A stretch of DNA of 64,000 bases from Aptenodytes patagonicus. Its lineage: Eukaryota > Chordata > Aves > Sphenisciformes > Spheniscidae. Of this stretch, positions 25,201 to 35,016 are shown piece after piece. Position 1 is the first letter of the stretch. Each line of letters starts with the position of its first letter. The position numbers were made by a program, and so were the translations under genes. The stretch is taken from assembly GCF_965638725.1 (NCBI RefSeq), contig NC_134961.1, positions 7,346,641 through 7,410,640 on the forward strand, in the 5' to 3' direction. The notes under the pieces were generated by a model. That model saw only the letters and a list, made by a program, of their open reading frames with translations, searched no databases and was not told where the DNA came from.

Positions 25201-28200
25201 AGCCCAGTGGCTGCCCATCTCCGGTTACAGGTGACATTTCTCTCTAATCCCAGGGAGGCTGCCGCTCTTCGGAAGGGAGCAGAAAGTGCCTGAGTTTGGG
25301 GACACATCCAGGACACGCAAACGCCCTTGTCCGTGCCGGATGCTGGCAGGATGCTGCTGCCTCCGAGCGAACTGCGGGCGAGAGGATGGGATGAGATGGG
25401 ATGGAAACCGGGAGCAAAGGATTCCCAGGGTGCCTCTGGCACGGGGAACCCCAGTTCTGCTCTGTATGGAGCTCTTGACGCAGCTGTGCCGCACGGTTAT
25501 CGACGATGAGTTAATGTCACCTCGGTGCACTCGGAGGGGAGACGTTTCCATGGCGGGAGAGCGGGGCACCATCCCTGGGGCAGCTGGGCAGCAAAGCCAA
25601 GCCCCCTGCGGAGCGGTGCCACCGAAACCCCAGCTCTCGCCATATGCTCAGCCGTCCGACGCGTGTTTGCGCTGCCGGTAAGGAAAGCAGCGGCACCGAG
25701 TGATCCGCCAGAGCACGCCGCTTCCCCAGCTTTGCACCGCGATACGGGCACTCAGCCCCTGCCGTGGGTTTTTGGCAAGTTTATCGCAGCAAGCACACAC
25801 CAAAGATGGGAGAAGGGGAGCAGACGCAGAAAGTCCAGAGACCACGACACGGCACGAGCCTGCTCCGGGAGCTGCATCGCGCCGGGTGTGGGGATGGTGT
25901 CTCCGAGGGAGCTCTCACTGCCCCTTGCCTGGATGACTCAAGGAATTGGGGATTTGAGAGATGTCTCAGGCTTTCAAATTCTCTGTTAATCAAATCCCAA
26001 ATGCTAAAGGGAATCAAGAGACATGAAAAGCGTTGCTAAAGAAGTAAGGGGGGGGGGGGGAAGGAAATGAATAAACCCACCCCCCCGGTCCCCAGCGACA
26101 GAGCAGCCCGCTTCTGCATCATATCTCATCTGGGAAAAATTATATGTTGTGAATTACGTGCTTCTTTTGAAAAGCCTTAAAGGAGATTTAATAAAATGAG
26201 ACAAGCTAATAATATAGGGAATGAATAGCAACCCTGGATGCTGCATTTTGATTTAATCAGATGCTTTTCCCCAGGGGAACAAGCAAGAGCTATAGCTAAA
26301 GCCTCCCTTCCCTACCCAGCTGCTCCCCTCTTCCTCCGGCCTCTCGCTCCTCCTGTCCCAGGGGAGCAGCCGGGGCAGGATCTGTGGTCCCACAAGACCC
26401 CGCTGTTCACCAGCAGCTGCTGGGAAACGCACAGCCCGTGCTGGTTATTTGTGAGCAGGCTAGTTAGAGCAGCATGCCGGGGTGCTGTACACCACACGGG
26501 GAGAGGGTCCCTGTCTGAAAAACAGGTCCCTGTCCTGGGGAAGAAAAGCAGGAACTGGGGAGCCAGGAAAGCCGGGCTTGGCTCCGTGTGCATACTTGCA
26601 AAGCCCCGGTCCGGAGCCAGGGAATGCCGCGTGCTGCTGTGCAGGGGACAAGCCCTCGGTAGGACGTGAAGCATCTTAACGGCAAAGATAAGGAGCTCCT
26701 GTCGGATGTGCTCCTCTCCGTGGCCCGGGAGAGGCCGTGGGGTCTGCGTGTGCCAGGGCGGGAAAGGCACAAACGGCTGTTCCGGTCTTGGCTTTTTCAC
26801 CGCTTGGACCCACAGGACCCAGCGGTGAACCGAGGCTGGCTCGGCCCCGGGGTGACGATACTTCCCGGCTCCACAGCACGCTCAGAAATCAAAGTCATGT
26901 TCTGATGTAATTGTTCTTTTCCGAGTATCCCGCTGCTCTCCTGTCCCTGGGCCGGGCGGCACGGTGCATGCTCCTGCCTCCTGGTACATTTTGCTTCCTA
27001 CATTTTTGCAGAGGCTGGTGCTGCTGCGAGCTCTATTTTGCTACTTGCACAGTTTGTCCAAGCCAGACCCTTGGGAGCCACATGTTCTGTCACCGGGATG
27101 TTTGTGTGACTTTCGTGGAATTTCCTTTCCTCAGTCACTTGCTCGCAGCCGCCAGGCGGGTTTTGTTCATTGGCGGGAGGCTGGTAAACCCAGGAGGGTG
27201 CAAACAGGGAGAGAAATAGCAAGAAACCAGGGAATGATCTGTGCTGAAGATGTTCGATTCTAATAAAGGTGTCTGCGGTGGCTGGGTTTCGTGCACAGCA
27301 GCCTGCCTGAGGCTCTTGCTGTACCAAGCAGCTGCGTGAACGAGCAAAGAGCCTGTATCCTCCAAAATGAGACGAGGAGCAAAACACCCTCCAAATGGCA
27401 GGGTCAAACTCTGCGCAGGCGGTACAGCAGCTGTGGGAGAAAATGCTATTTTATCTGCCCCTGCTTAAGACTCGAGCTATTTGCAGTCAGGTCAGAAATG
27501 AGTGGTGATTTTTAACAGAGTCATAACCGTGGGAAGGCTTTGCCTTGCAGCGACGTGGATCCTTTCTCATCCCTCACTGGCAGCCAGCTCCCGGCAAATG
27601 TGCTCTGCTTCCACTAGGAGACGAGTTTCTAGATGATCTTGGGGGGACTCAGCCTAATGCCTCGTAACGCTCCTCTCCTTAGGCTCTGCGTGACTCTGCG
27701 AGGAGCTGGGCTCTGGGACAGCGCAGGCAGCGCCCACGTCCTCTCCCCGGGAGCTCCTGCAGCCATCAGCTCTCCTCTGCCCACCTGGGATCCCTGCCCT
27801 TGCTCCCAGGGGGGTGGTGGGGGGTGTCCCCGGCAGGGTGGCTCCGGTTGCACCTCGCACCCCTGAGCCGAGGCTGCGGGATCCCGGCGGCACGTCTGCC
27901 TCATGGTGTGCTCTGCCTTTGCTGTCACCAAAGAGCCTTTTAGAGGGAGCAAATGGATTTTCCGTTGCTGAAACCTGTTAACCTAAGAGTAGGCTTCGAG
28001 CAGGCTATTTCTACCCATTCCTGGCACTATTAATAGTCGTACGGTTAACAATAAATGCCAGTCGAGATATTCAGTTTGTCTGTCCCCCAGAGGTTGGTGC
28101 TTCCTATTCCCCCTGTTGTTTTCCATCAACCGCTTCAATTAAATGATCTTTTTGTTATTTTAGGGTGATAATTTGTGCTCTGTAATCGGTTGTCAAACCC

Positions 28201-29000
28201 CCTCGCTGTCTCGCACACAGATCAATAAACATGGGAAACTGTCCCACTTTCTCTCCCCAAAGTGTCCTTGTGCCTCTGCTGCCGGGCAGGGTGTTTCCCA
28301 GCAGGCAGGGATGGGGCTGCAAGGGGCCATTTAAACCGCTGCTCCCTTCCAGCCCCACAGATGACTGCAATTCCGCCGTAAACCTTCGGACAGTGTTTAA
28401 ATTAATGTCCAAGCGTGAGACCACACTCGGGGGAGATGAAAAGCAGCATCCGTTTCCCAAGCGGTGCTGGTGAAATGCACCATGCGCCACAAATTTGTGT
28501 GTTCTAGCTGTCCCCGAGGTCCCTCTCAGTGTTGTAGGTGAGGCTTCTGCTATCCTGAACCTTATTTAAACATCACCTTTCGCTGTTTTTTTCTCTAATA
28601 GATCCTCACAGGGGTTTTTTTTGATTCAAACTTTCTCATCAGCCTTGTGAAAGAGGAGCTTGGCTTTTCCTGGGCCCCGTCTCTCACTCATTGATGGCAC
28701 AGAGATCCCTCAGCACAGCAACACTCCCATTTCCCCGAGGACTATTGCCCGGGTGCCGCTGCCTCAGGAAGATGCTGGTTCAGTCAAGCACGCTGCAGCC
28801 CCGCTGTGTCCGGGGCCTGGGGGGGGCTGCCTGGGCCGGCCCTTGCGTCCAGCTCCAGTGAGACCCAGCGACTCAGCACCCGCCAAGATCAGGTCCTCGA
28901 TATGAAGTGGCACCACGCACCCTGCCCACCCCGGGAGCAACCCTGCTGCCTGCACCGCGCCTGCATCCCTCTGAGCATCCTTCCTCTTCCTCCTCCTTGC
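19260..29000. other. PEMT 3' flank and PEMT-RASD1 intergenic region
   Basis: No further coding gene is recognised. The first canonical AATAAA on the plus strand that I noticed after the PEMT stop is at 21251, with another at 21808. Both are distant, so the PEMT transcript end is unresolved. G homopolymers occur at 22443-22457 and 23799-23814. G+C content rises toward the RASD1 island. The many short ORFs show no recognisable domain. Confidence 0.6.
23799..23814. repeat. G16 homopolymer
   Basis: Uninterrupted run of 16 G on the plus strand in intergenic DNA. Such runs can form quadruplex structures and are error-prone in sequencing. Confidence 0.9.
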
Positions 29001-29102
29001 AGCGCCCCCCCCCCTCCCGGCCCCACAGGGGCTGCAGGGCCCTCTGCTGCGGCCCATGCCCTCGGGCCGAGCTTCCCCAGCCCTGTCCGGGGCGGTTACT
29101 GC

Positions 29103-29232
29103 AGGTGCGCTGCTGCCCGCGCTGCCCGCGCTGCTGCCCGCGCTGCCGCCCGCCGCCGCCCCCTGCGCCGCGCTGCCCGCGCTGCCCGCGCTGCCCGCGC
29201 TGCCCGCGCTGCCCGCGCTGCCCGCGCTGCCC
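29103..29232. repeat. 9-bp GCTGCCCGC minisatellite
   Basis: Tandem GCTGCCCGC units with some CTG/CCG variants, about 1.0 kb upstream of the RASD1 TATA box. The period is a multiple of three and stop-free, which opens spurious ORFs on both strands. Confidence 0.92.
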
Positions 29233-29696
29233 CGCCCTCGCCTGCCCCCTAGCGGGGGAGTCGGCGCTGCAACGGCGCCGCACCCGGCGCCCCGGGGCTG
29301 GGGTCGGGGCTGGGGTTAAGGGCGAAGCAGCGGTACAAAGCCCTCCTTTCAAGGGGGCACCGCGCTCGGGCTGCGGTGCCCGGTGGGACGGAGATTTCTC
29401 TCTGCTCCCGGCCCCGTGTACGGGAGCACCCACCGTACGGGGGGGGGACTTTTCCCGCGGTCTTTCTGCGGGGCAGGTGCCTGCGCACCCGCTTCTGCAC
29501 CGAGAGCGAGTGTAAAACGGAGCAAAACCACGCCGGAGAGCGGGCTGGAACGACCCCCCCACACACCCCCACCCCGGCACCCCTCGCCCCGGGTCCCTGC
29601 GCCCGGAGAGCGCGGCTGGCAAAGGGGTCCCGCTCGGGGCGACCCCGCTGCAGGGCGTGAGGAGCCCCGGGAGCTCCGAGCCGGCTGCAGGGCGCC

Positions 29697-30066
29697 TGGA
29701 GCCCGCACCGGGCTGCGAACGGGACGGATACAAAGCACCGGCTCCCCGGGCTGAGCTGCAAAGGGGTCGGCTTGCAAACGGGACCGGGAGCCCGGACCGG
29801 GCTGCGAACGGGGCCGGGCTGTGCAGCACCGGCAGTGCGAACCGGGCTGCGAACGGGACTAGGCTGCCAAGCACCGGGAGCCCCAACCGGGCTGCAAGCG
29901 GGACCGGGCTGTGCAGCACCGGGAGCCTCAACCGGGCTGCAAGCGGGACCGGGCTGTGCAGCACCGGGAGCCTCAACCGGGCTGCAAGCGGGACCGGGCT
30001 GTGCAGCACCGGGAGCCCCAACCGGGCTGCAAGCGGGACCGGGCTGTGCAGCACCGAGAGCCCGGC
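29697..30066. repeat. 45-bp minisatellite upstream of RASD1
   Basis: The landmark ACCGGGCTGC recurs at 29796, 29841, 29886, 29931, 29976 and 30021, exactly 45 bp apart, with a diverged copy at 29707. The middle copies are almost identical. The array ends about 115 bp before the TATA box, so it occupies the proximal RASD1 promoter. Confidence 0.93.
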
Positions 30067-30119
30067 CGGGGCTGCGGCGGGAGGCGGCGGGGGAGCGGGC
30101 CGGGCGCGGAGCCGTGCAC

Positions 30120-30126
30120 TGACTCA
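30120..30126. promoter_or_regulatory. RASD1: AP-1-type site
   Basis: Perfect TGACTCA about 55 bp upstream of the TATA box. This is a motif match only; occupancy is unknown. Confidence 0.4.
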
Positions 30127-30180
30127 GCCACCGCCGCCGCCCCGGGCCGTGACGCGCCGAGGGGCGGTCGCTGCCGCCTC

Positions 30181-30187
30181 CATATAA
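30181..30187 (+). promoter_or_regulatory. RASD1: RASD1 TATA box
   Basis: CATATAA in otherwise extremely GC-rich sequence, 170 bp upstream of the start codon. It predicts transcription starting near 30210 and a 5' leader of about 145 nt. A TATA box fits a strongly inducible gene. Confidence 0.7.
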
Positions 30188-30275
30188 CGCGGCGGCGGCG
30201 GCGGCGGCCGTGCAGAGCTCACACCGGCCTTTCCTGCGAGGGGAGAGGGGCTGAGCAGCCGGGCAGACATTGCCT

Positions 30276-30320
30276 TCCTCCTCCTCCTCCTCCTCCTCCT
30301 CCTCCTCCTCCTCCTCCTCC
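30276..30320 (+). repeat. RASD1: (TCC)15 in RASD1 5' leader
   Basis: Fifteen perfect TCC units lie within the predicted 5' UTR, 36 bp before the ATG. A pure polypyrimidine tract of this kind is likely to vary in length between individuals. Confidence 0.9.
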
Positions 30321-30356
30321 TTCCTCTCGGTGCAAGCTGCCCCTTCGCCGGCTTCA

Positions 30357-30642
30357 ATGAAACTGGCAGCGATGATCAAGAAGATGTGTCCCAGCGAGGC
30401 CGAGCTGAGCATCCCCGCCAAGAACTGCTACCGCATGGTCATCCTGGGCTCCTCCAAGGTGGGCAAGACGGCCATCGTCTCGCGCTTCCTCACCGGCCGC
30501 TTCGAGGAGCAATACACGCCCACCATCGAGGACTTCCACCGCAAGTTCTACAGCATCCGCGGCGAGGTCTACCAGCTCGACATCCTGGACACGTCGGGCA
30601 ACCACCCCTTCCCAGCCATGCGCCGCCTCTCCATCCTCACAG
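30357..30642 (+). CDS. RASD1: RASD1 exon 1, coding part
   Basis: Encodes residues 1-95 plus the first base of Gly96, including the P-loop, switch I and switch II. It ends at a GTACTT donor. Confidence 0.97.
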
Positions 30643-31483
30643 GTACTTGGCTGGGGAGCACCAGGAGGAAGGGGAGGGGGGGGATTCCCTTGCCAGATTT
30701 CAGGCTTCCTTGCCCAGTTTGGAGATGTTTCTCCAGTCCCGGGAGGAAGGAGGTGGGATTTTGTGTGTGCACGGAGTGGGCAACTTTGCTCCCTGCACGG
30801 GGTGGATGGGAGGATGCAAGACCCAGGTGCTGCCCAGTCCTTCCCTCCCCGGGTCTCTGTATGGCTTAGGCAGCGGGTGTCTGTGTGTGTCCCCGTCCCT
30901 GCAGCCATCTCACGGTCCCTCTTTGTCCCCAGGAGACGTGTTCATCCTCGTGTTCAGCCTGGACAACCGGGACTCCTTTGAGGAGGTGCAGCGCCTGAAG
31001 CAGCAAATCCTGGAGACCAAGTCATGCCTGAAGAACAAAACCAAGGAGAACATAGAGGTGCCCCTGGTCATCTGCGGCAACAAGGGCGACCGGGACTTTT
31101 ACCGGGAGGTGCAGCCCCGGGAGATCGAGCAGCTGGTGGGAGGGGACCCCAAAAAATGCGCCTACTTTGAGATCTCGGCCAAGAAGAACAGCAGCCTGGA
31201 CCAGATGTTCCAGGCACTCTTCGCCATGGCCAAGCTGCCCAGCGAGATGAGCCCCGACCTGCACCGCAAGGTCTCGGTCCAGTACTGCGACATCCTGCAT
31301 AAGAAGGCGCTGAAAGGCAAAAAGCTGCTGAAAGAGGGGGGCCGGGGCAGCACGGAGGAGGCGTACGGCGTCGTGGCCCCCTTCGCCCGGCGACCCAGCG
31401 TCCACAGCGACCTCATGTACATCCGGGAGAAAGCCATCGGCGGCGGGCACGGCAAGGAAAAGGACCGCTGCGTGATCAGCTAG
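30357..31483 (+). CDS. RASD1: RASD1 (Dexras1/AGS1), dexamethasone-induced Ras-like GTPase
   Basis: Membrane-anchored Ras-family GTPase induced by glucocorticoids; it modulates G-protein and adenylyl cyclase signalling and NOS1-linked pathways. The coding join is 30357-30642 and 30933-31483, giving 278 residues (human 281). GTPase motifs are present: P-loop GSSKVGKT (31-38), effector region YTPTIEDF (53-60), DTSGNH (78-83, where classical Ras has DTAGQ), NKGD (145-148) and EISAK (175-179). The RASD-specific C-terminal extension is basic (HRKVSVQYCD, KKALKGKKLLK), carries the APFARRPSVHSDLMYIREKA block and ends in CVIS, a CAAX box for farnesylation. The ATG has a weak context (T at -3); a second in-frame ATG is at codon 6. 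The 290-bp intron sits at the usual position after SILTG. It converges with MED9. Confidence 0.98.
30643..30932 (+). other. RASD1: RASD1 intron, 290 bp
   Basis: GT at 30643 and a TTTGTCCCCAG acceptor ending at 30932. Reading through it destroys the GTPase fold, so the longer single-frame ORFs across it are artefacts. Confidence 0.96.
30933..31483 (+). CDS. RASD1: RASD1 exon 2, coding part
   Basis: Starts with GA of Gly96, then DVFILVFSLDNRDSFEEVQR. It carries NKGD, EISAK, the basic tail and CVIS, and stops with TAG at 31481-31483. Confidence 0.98.
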
Positions 31484-31506
31484 GAGCCCCCGCTCGCCCC
31501 ACGACG

Positions 31507-31540
31507 GGAAGGAAGGAAAGAAGGAAGGAAGGAAGGGAGG
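31507..31540. repeat. RASD1: GGAA/GAAA purine tract in RASD1 3' UTR
   Basis: Imperfect tetranucleotide run of GGAA and AGAA units shortly after the RASD1 stop codon. Confidence 0.85.
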
Positions 31541-32248
31541 GGGGAAAGATGGTCATTTCCGAATTGACTTTGGGCAGGCAGGAGGGGGCAGAGAGGGGGT
31601 CGCCTCTTCCCCAGCCTCCCTCCTCCCGAGGGATCGCTTTCATCGCCTCCCTCCCCCGGGGGGGTGCATTTTGGAAGCGAGGGATGCGAAGGGGGAGGCT
31701 TTGGAGGGCAGGAGAGGGGTGTCGTTGGGACCAGCCTCCTCTGGGCAGAGAGACAGGGAAAGGGTGAGCTGCCGGGCAGCCAGGTGGGAGGGCACAAACC
31801 TTGATTTTTCTTTCCCTCCCAAACCACCCAGCCTCGGGCAGTGCCTCCAGGAGGGAGGGCAGAGGCCTGCCAGCGCCTGCCTGGGGCTTTGGGGTTGGTT
31901 TTTGTTGGGTTTTGTTATGTTTTTTTTTAACTTGAGAAGCTGTGCACGGACTCTGGCTCTGTGTAGTGTGTTCACCTGTGTCTGGAAAACACGTGCAGAA
32001 GACACTCCTAAGCTGTTGCAAAGACATTACAGAGTTACAGCCCCGATGGACCAAAAAACTGACTCTTGTTTACATTTGTCTTGTCTGATTTGCAAGATTT
32101 GGGGAGGGCGGGGGGAGTGGGAAGGGTTTTTTAAATGAGAAAATAATAGGCACTTTATGTAGGTATTGGTTGTCATTGACATGAACAAAAAATCTTCAAG
32201 TGTTTCTACCGTGGGTGAAACTTGATGTTTTATTTTTTTCTACAAATT

Positions 32249-32254
32249 AATAAA
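32249..32254 (+). terminator. RASD1: RASD1 poly(A) signal AATAAA
   Basis: Canonical AATAAA in a T/A-rich context, with a GT-rich element about 20 nt downstream (CCTGTGGGTTTG from 32272). It is the first canonical signal after the RASD1 stop. Confidence 0.85.
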
Positions 32255-32274
32255 ATCTTTTTAAAACGACACCT

Positions 32275-33190
32275 GTGGGTTTGCTTTCGCTTCCTCGCCC
32301 AGCCCCGTAGCAAAACCAAATCCTGTTAAACCGAGACCTGAGCCCAGCTCCGAGGCGCTAAAAGCGGCCTCTCAACTCAATCCCTTTATTACCCCATTTT
32401 CTCCGACTCCCAGTGCAAAGGTTTCCGTCTCTGCAAGCAGCCGATTTCTTGCCACACGGGGTAACGAGGGGCCATGCAGAGCGTTAGTTACTCAAACAGT
32501 CACCGAGCCAGGACTCTTTCCTCACTTCACTAACGCCGAGCTACGATCCTGCCAACCCCATGACACGCCGGGCATTGGCATGTCGTTCACTGCAATACCG
32601 AGCAAACTGACATCACTTCGTTATAAAGAGCTGATTGTGTTTCATGCTTTTTCCCCCGATTAACTAAGCACACTTTAATGATGTCAACAGAGAGTGATTC
32701 ATTTGCGCCCCGTCCGGGATATTGTTTTTATTTTGCAATATGAGTAAAGGAAGTACTTTGCTTGAAAGGTCACCTTTGCATCTGATGGTTTTTAATCTCT
32801 TCCCAATAACAAGTCGCAGTAACCATTGCTGGAAGTGAAAGGGAAAGGGGAAAGCTCTTCAAAGAACAGCTCTCCCTGGCTCCAGCTTCTGTTTCAGTTC
32901 ATTTTCAGCCCCTGTTCCCCCCCCCCAAGCGGCAAAACAAATCTACGTTAATACGTATCAACGGCAACAAAATTCTATCAAAGCCACAAAACTAAGGTGG
33001 GCGAGTGAGACTGCAAACCAAACCGCTCCAGTTTCGTTTGAAACTTGGATTCAAGTTGACAGAGTTAACTTGTTCCCGTGCTAGGTGCCAGACATTTCTT
33101 TGGAAACACGTTGTTTCTTCCAGCTCCGCATATGCCCTGATTTCACAGGAACAGCAACTGGCAAAAAAAGGGAAATCACTGTCCAGGCAT
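32275..33190. other. Gap between convergent RASD1 and MED9
   Basis: AT-richer sequence with no coding content. It contains TGACATCA (32608-32615) and its reverse complement TGATGTCA (32679-32686), both one mismatch from a CRE, and the GRE-like inverted repeat GAAACA-CGT-TGTTTC (33103-33117). Confidence 0.6.
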
Positions 33191-33202
33191 GAGATGCAAG
33201 AA

Positions 33203-33208
33203 TTTATT
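33203..33208 (-). terminator. MED9: Candidate MED9 poly(A) signal
   Basis: TTTATT on the plus strand reads AATAAA on the MED9 strand. It is the only canonical signal I noticed in the roughly 1.6 kb beyond the MED9 stop. Use of this site is inferred. Confidence 0.4.
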
Positions 33209-34799
33209 GAGCTGGGACACGCAATGGCTGGCAGAAAGGTAATTTCAGTAATAAAAAGAGTGTACATTGTGCTTTGTTTATCTCGGTGTTCTGCTTTACT
33301 CAGAGTTTACACACTGGCACCTTCCCAAAGAAAGTACTAGTAAAGTATTCCAGCGGGGACAGAGTAATCTCTAGGCTACAGGTGGGTCGCAACCATCCCA
33401 GCTCCCAACGAGCAGAACTACTTGCCCTTTTGGTTTAGGAAAGGTAAGCCCTACCCAAACCGACCTCGCTTCTCTTCTTTCGAAGGCACGAGCGCTACCT
33501 GCCTTCGGATGCTGGTTCTCAACAGATACTGTATTTCGCTAGCTGGATTTTCACCTCTTCTGCTACTGACCTGCACCATCTTTCAGCATTAATTCAGAGA
33601 ACAGTTAGATTCAAGGTCCCGTCCCATCTTTGTCAGGCGGCGAGATGCGGTGCTGCTTACCAGGTTGTCATCTGCCGCCGTTAAGAGCTAACAGGAGGAG
33701 GACAGAGGGCAGGGAGCCCCGAGATCCGTCTGAATGCGATACAACATTTGAGAGCTTTCCATCAGCCGCTGGCAAACGTTCAAGCCGCTCAAACGCTTGT
33801 GTTTGTGGGAAGCCCCCGGAGCACTTCGGACGTGGAACTGACCCGTCCTGTTGAGCCTGACTTCTGTCACGTGTGGAGTAACTAAAAGCCCTTGTCATTT
33901 ATGCCCTTTGTTTTGATTCTGTTTGCCCTTTTTCTGTTTTAAGAGCAAGATGCCCAGCGTACTGCCTACAAGCTGCGCTTGCCCAAGGAGATTTACGGAC
34001 GCAAAGCCTACCGAAATCCACTCCCCTGGGAGTCCCTGCTTTGCTCTCCCAAGTCACCCTGCTTCCAAAAAAGCGATGTAAGCCCAGGAGCTGGGCCCAG
34101 GCTACGCACGTCCTCTGTGCTGCCAAAGTCCTGCCCCTGCTCAGCCCACATCCACCCAGTGAATACACAAGAGGGGCAGTTTGGGATTTCTAAATCTTTA
34201 CTCATCTCAGACACGACCATCACCTGTCGAAAAAGAGAGAAAAAGAGAGAAATACAGAAGTAACCGAAAGCAACCATTCCTCTTTCGACACACACAGACT
34301 GGAAAGCGCCCCAGAGACCCTTTCCAGGAGCAGGGCCAAACAGCTCACGCTTCCCTCTTATGCTCCCTTTCGATGTCTGGTCACTTGTGTCAGTACAGAA
34401 GCGAAAAAAATTGCAGAAAATGCCCTCTTTTTCTTGTTGAAGTTAACCAGCAGGTACTTTGACCCTTAGCGAGGAGAAAACATAATGTCTCCTGCTTGCT
34501 CGAATGTAAAAAAAAAAAAAAAAATCCCACCCCACCCCAAGAGAAAACAGACGAGATGCATATATAAATGTACAGTCCTACAGCAGATCAAAGTGAACGC
34601 ACCGCTGTAATCATCACACGTGAAGCACGCAGTGTTCTGGTTCAGTGTCACATGCCTGTGATCTGCACAGACACAACTTCAGAGCAACGCGACCAAAAAA
34701 AGCATAAAAGAAAGAAAAGTAAACTTCTGCCACCTTTCTCTCTCCTGTTCAGCCAAAAGAGGAGGTATCTCGGACCCGGAGAGCAGAGCTGCGCCCTTC
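33209..34799 (-). other. MED9: MED9 3' UTR (putative)
   Basis: Sequence between the MED9 stop and the candidate poly(A) signal. It has an A17 run at 34508-34524 (poly-T in the transcript) and GA-rich patches near 34228-34252. No other gene is recognised. Confidence 0.4.
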
Positions 34800-35016
34800 C
34801 TACTCCTTGGGGATTTCAAACATGCAAAGGCTCTTGTACTTCTGCAGCAGTTCGTTTTTGGTCCGGACCTGCTCCCGCAGGTTCTGCAGCTGCTGCTGCT
34901 GCTGCTCTGGGCTCACACCGATGCCGGGCATGGAGCTGATCAGCTTCCTCGTCTCCTGGAACTTGTTCTTGAGCTCGTTCAGCACCTGGTGAACATCCTG
35001 GCTGTCCTTGTCCATG
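34800..35016 (-). CDS. MED9: MED9 exon 2, coding part
   Basis: The minus-strand acceptor CTGCAG is followed by C, which completes Cys55, then [19 protein letters not shown] to FEIPKE and the stop. It carries the coiled-coil region that binds other Mediator subunits. Confidence 0.97.

Larger units (their letters stand above)
28980..31500. promoter_or_regulatory. RASD1: CpG island over RASD1 promoter and gene body
   Basis: Dense CG dinucleotides run from upstream of the TATA box through both RASD1 exons, in sharp contrast with the AT-richer flanks. Boundaries are by eye. Confidence 0.75.
31484..32272 (+). other. RASD1: RASD1 3' UTR
   Basis: About 790 nt from the stop to the likely cleavage point. 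It contains a GGAA-type purine tract (31507-31540), T-rich stretches and the poly(A) signal at 32249. Confidence 0.8.

Noticed and set aside
28873-30421. Minus-strand ORFs of 393 and 390 codons opposite the RASD1 promoter
   Set aside because: They follow the 45-bp and 9-bp repeats and the TCC tract, are low-complexity, and show no conserved domain.
30386-31483. 365-codon plus-strand ORF across RASD1
   Set aside because: It begins out of frame with RASD1 and reads through the 290-bp intron. Only its second half is the true RASD1 frame.
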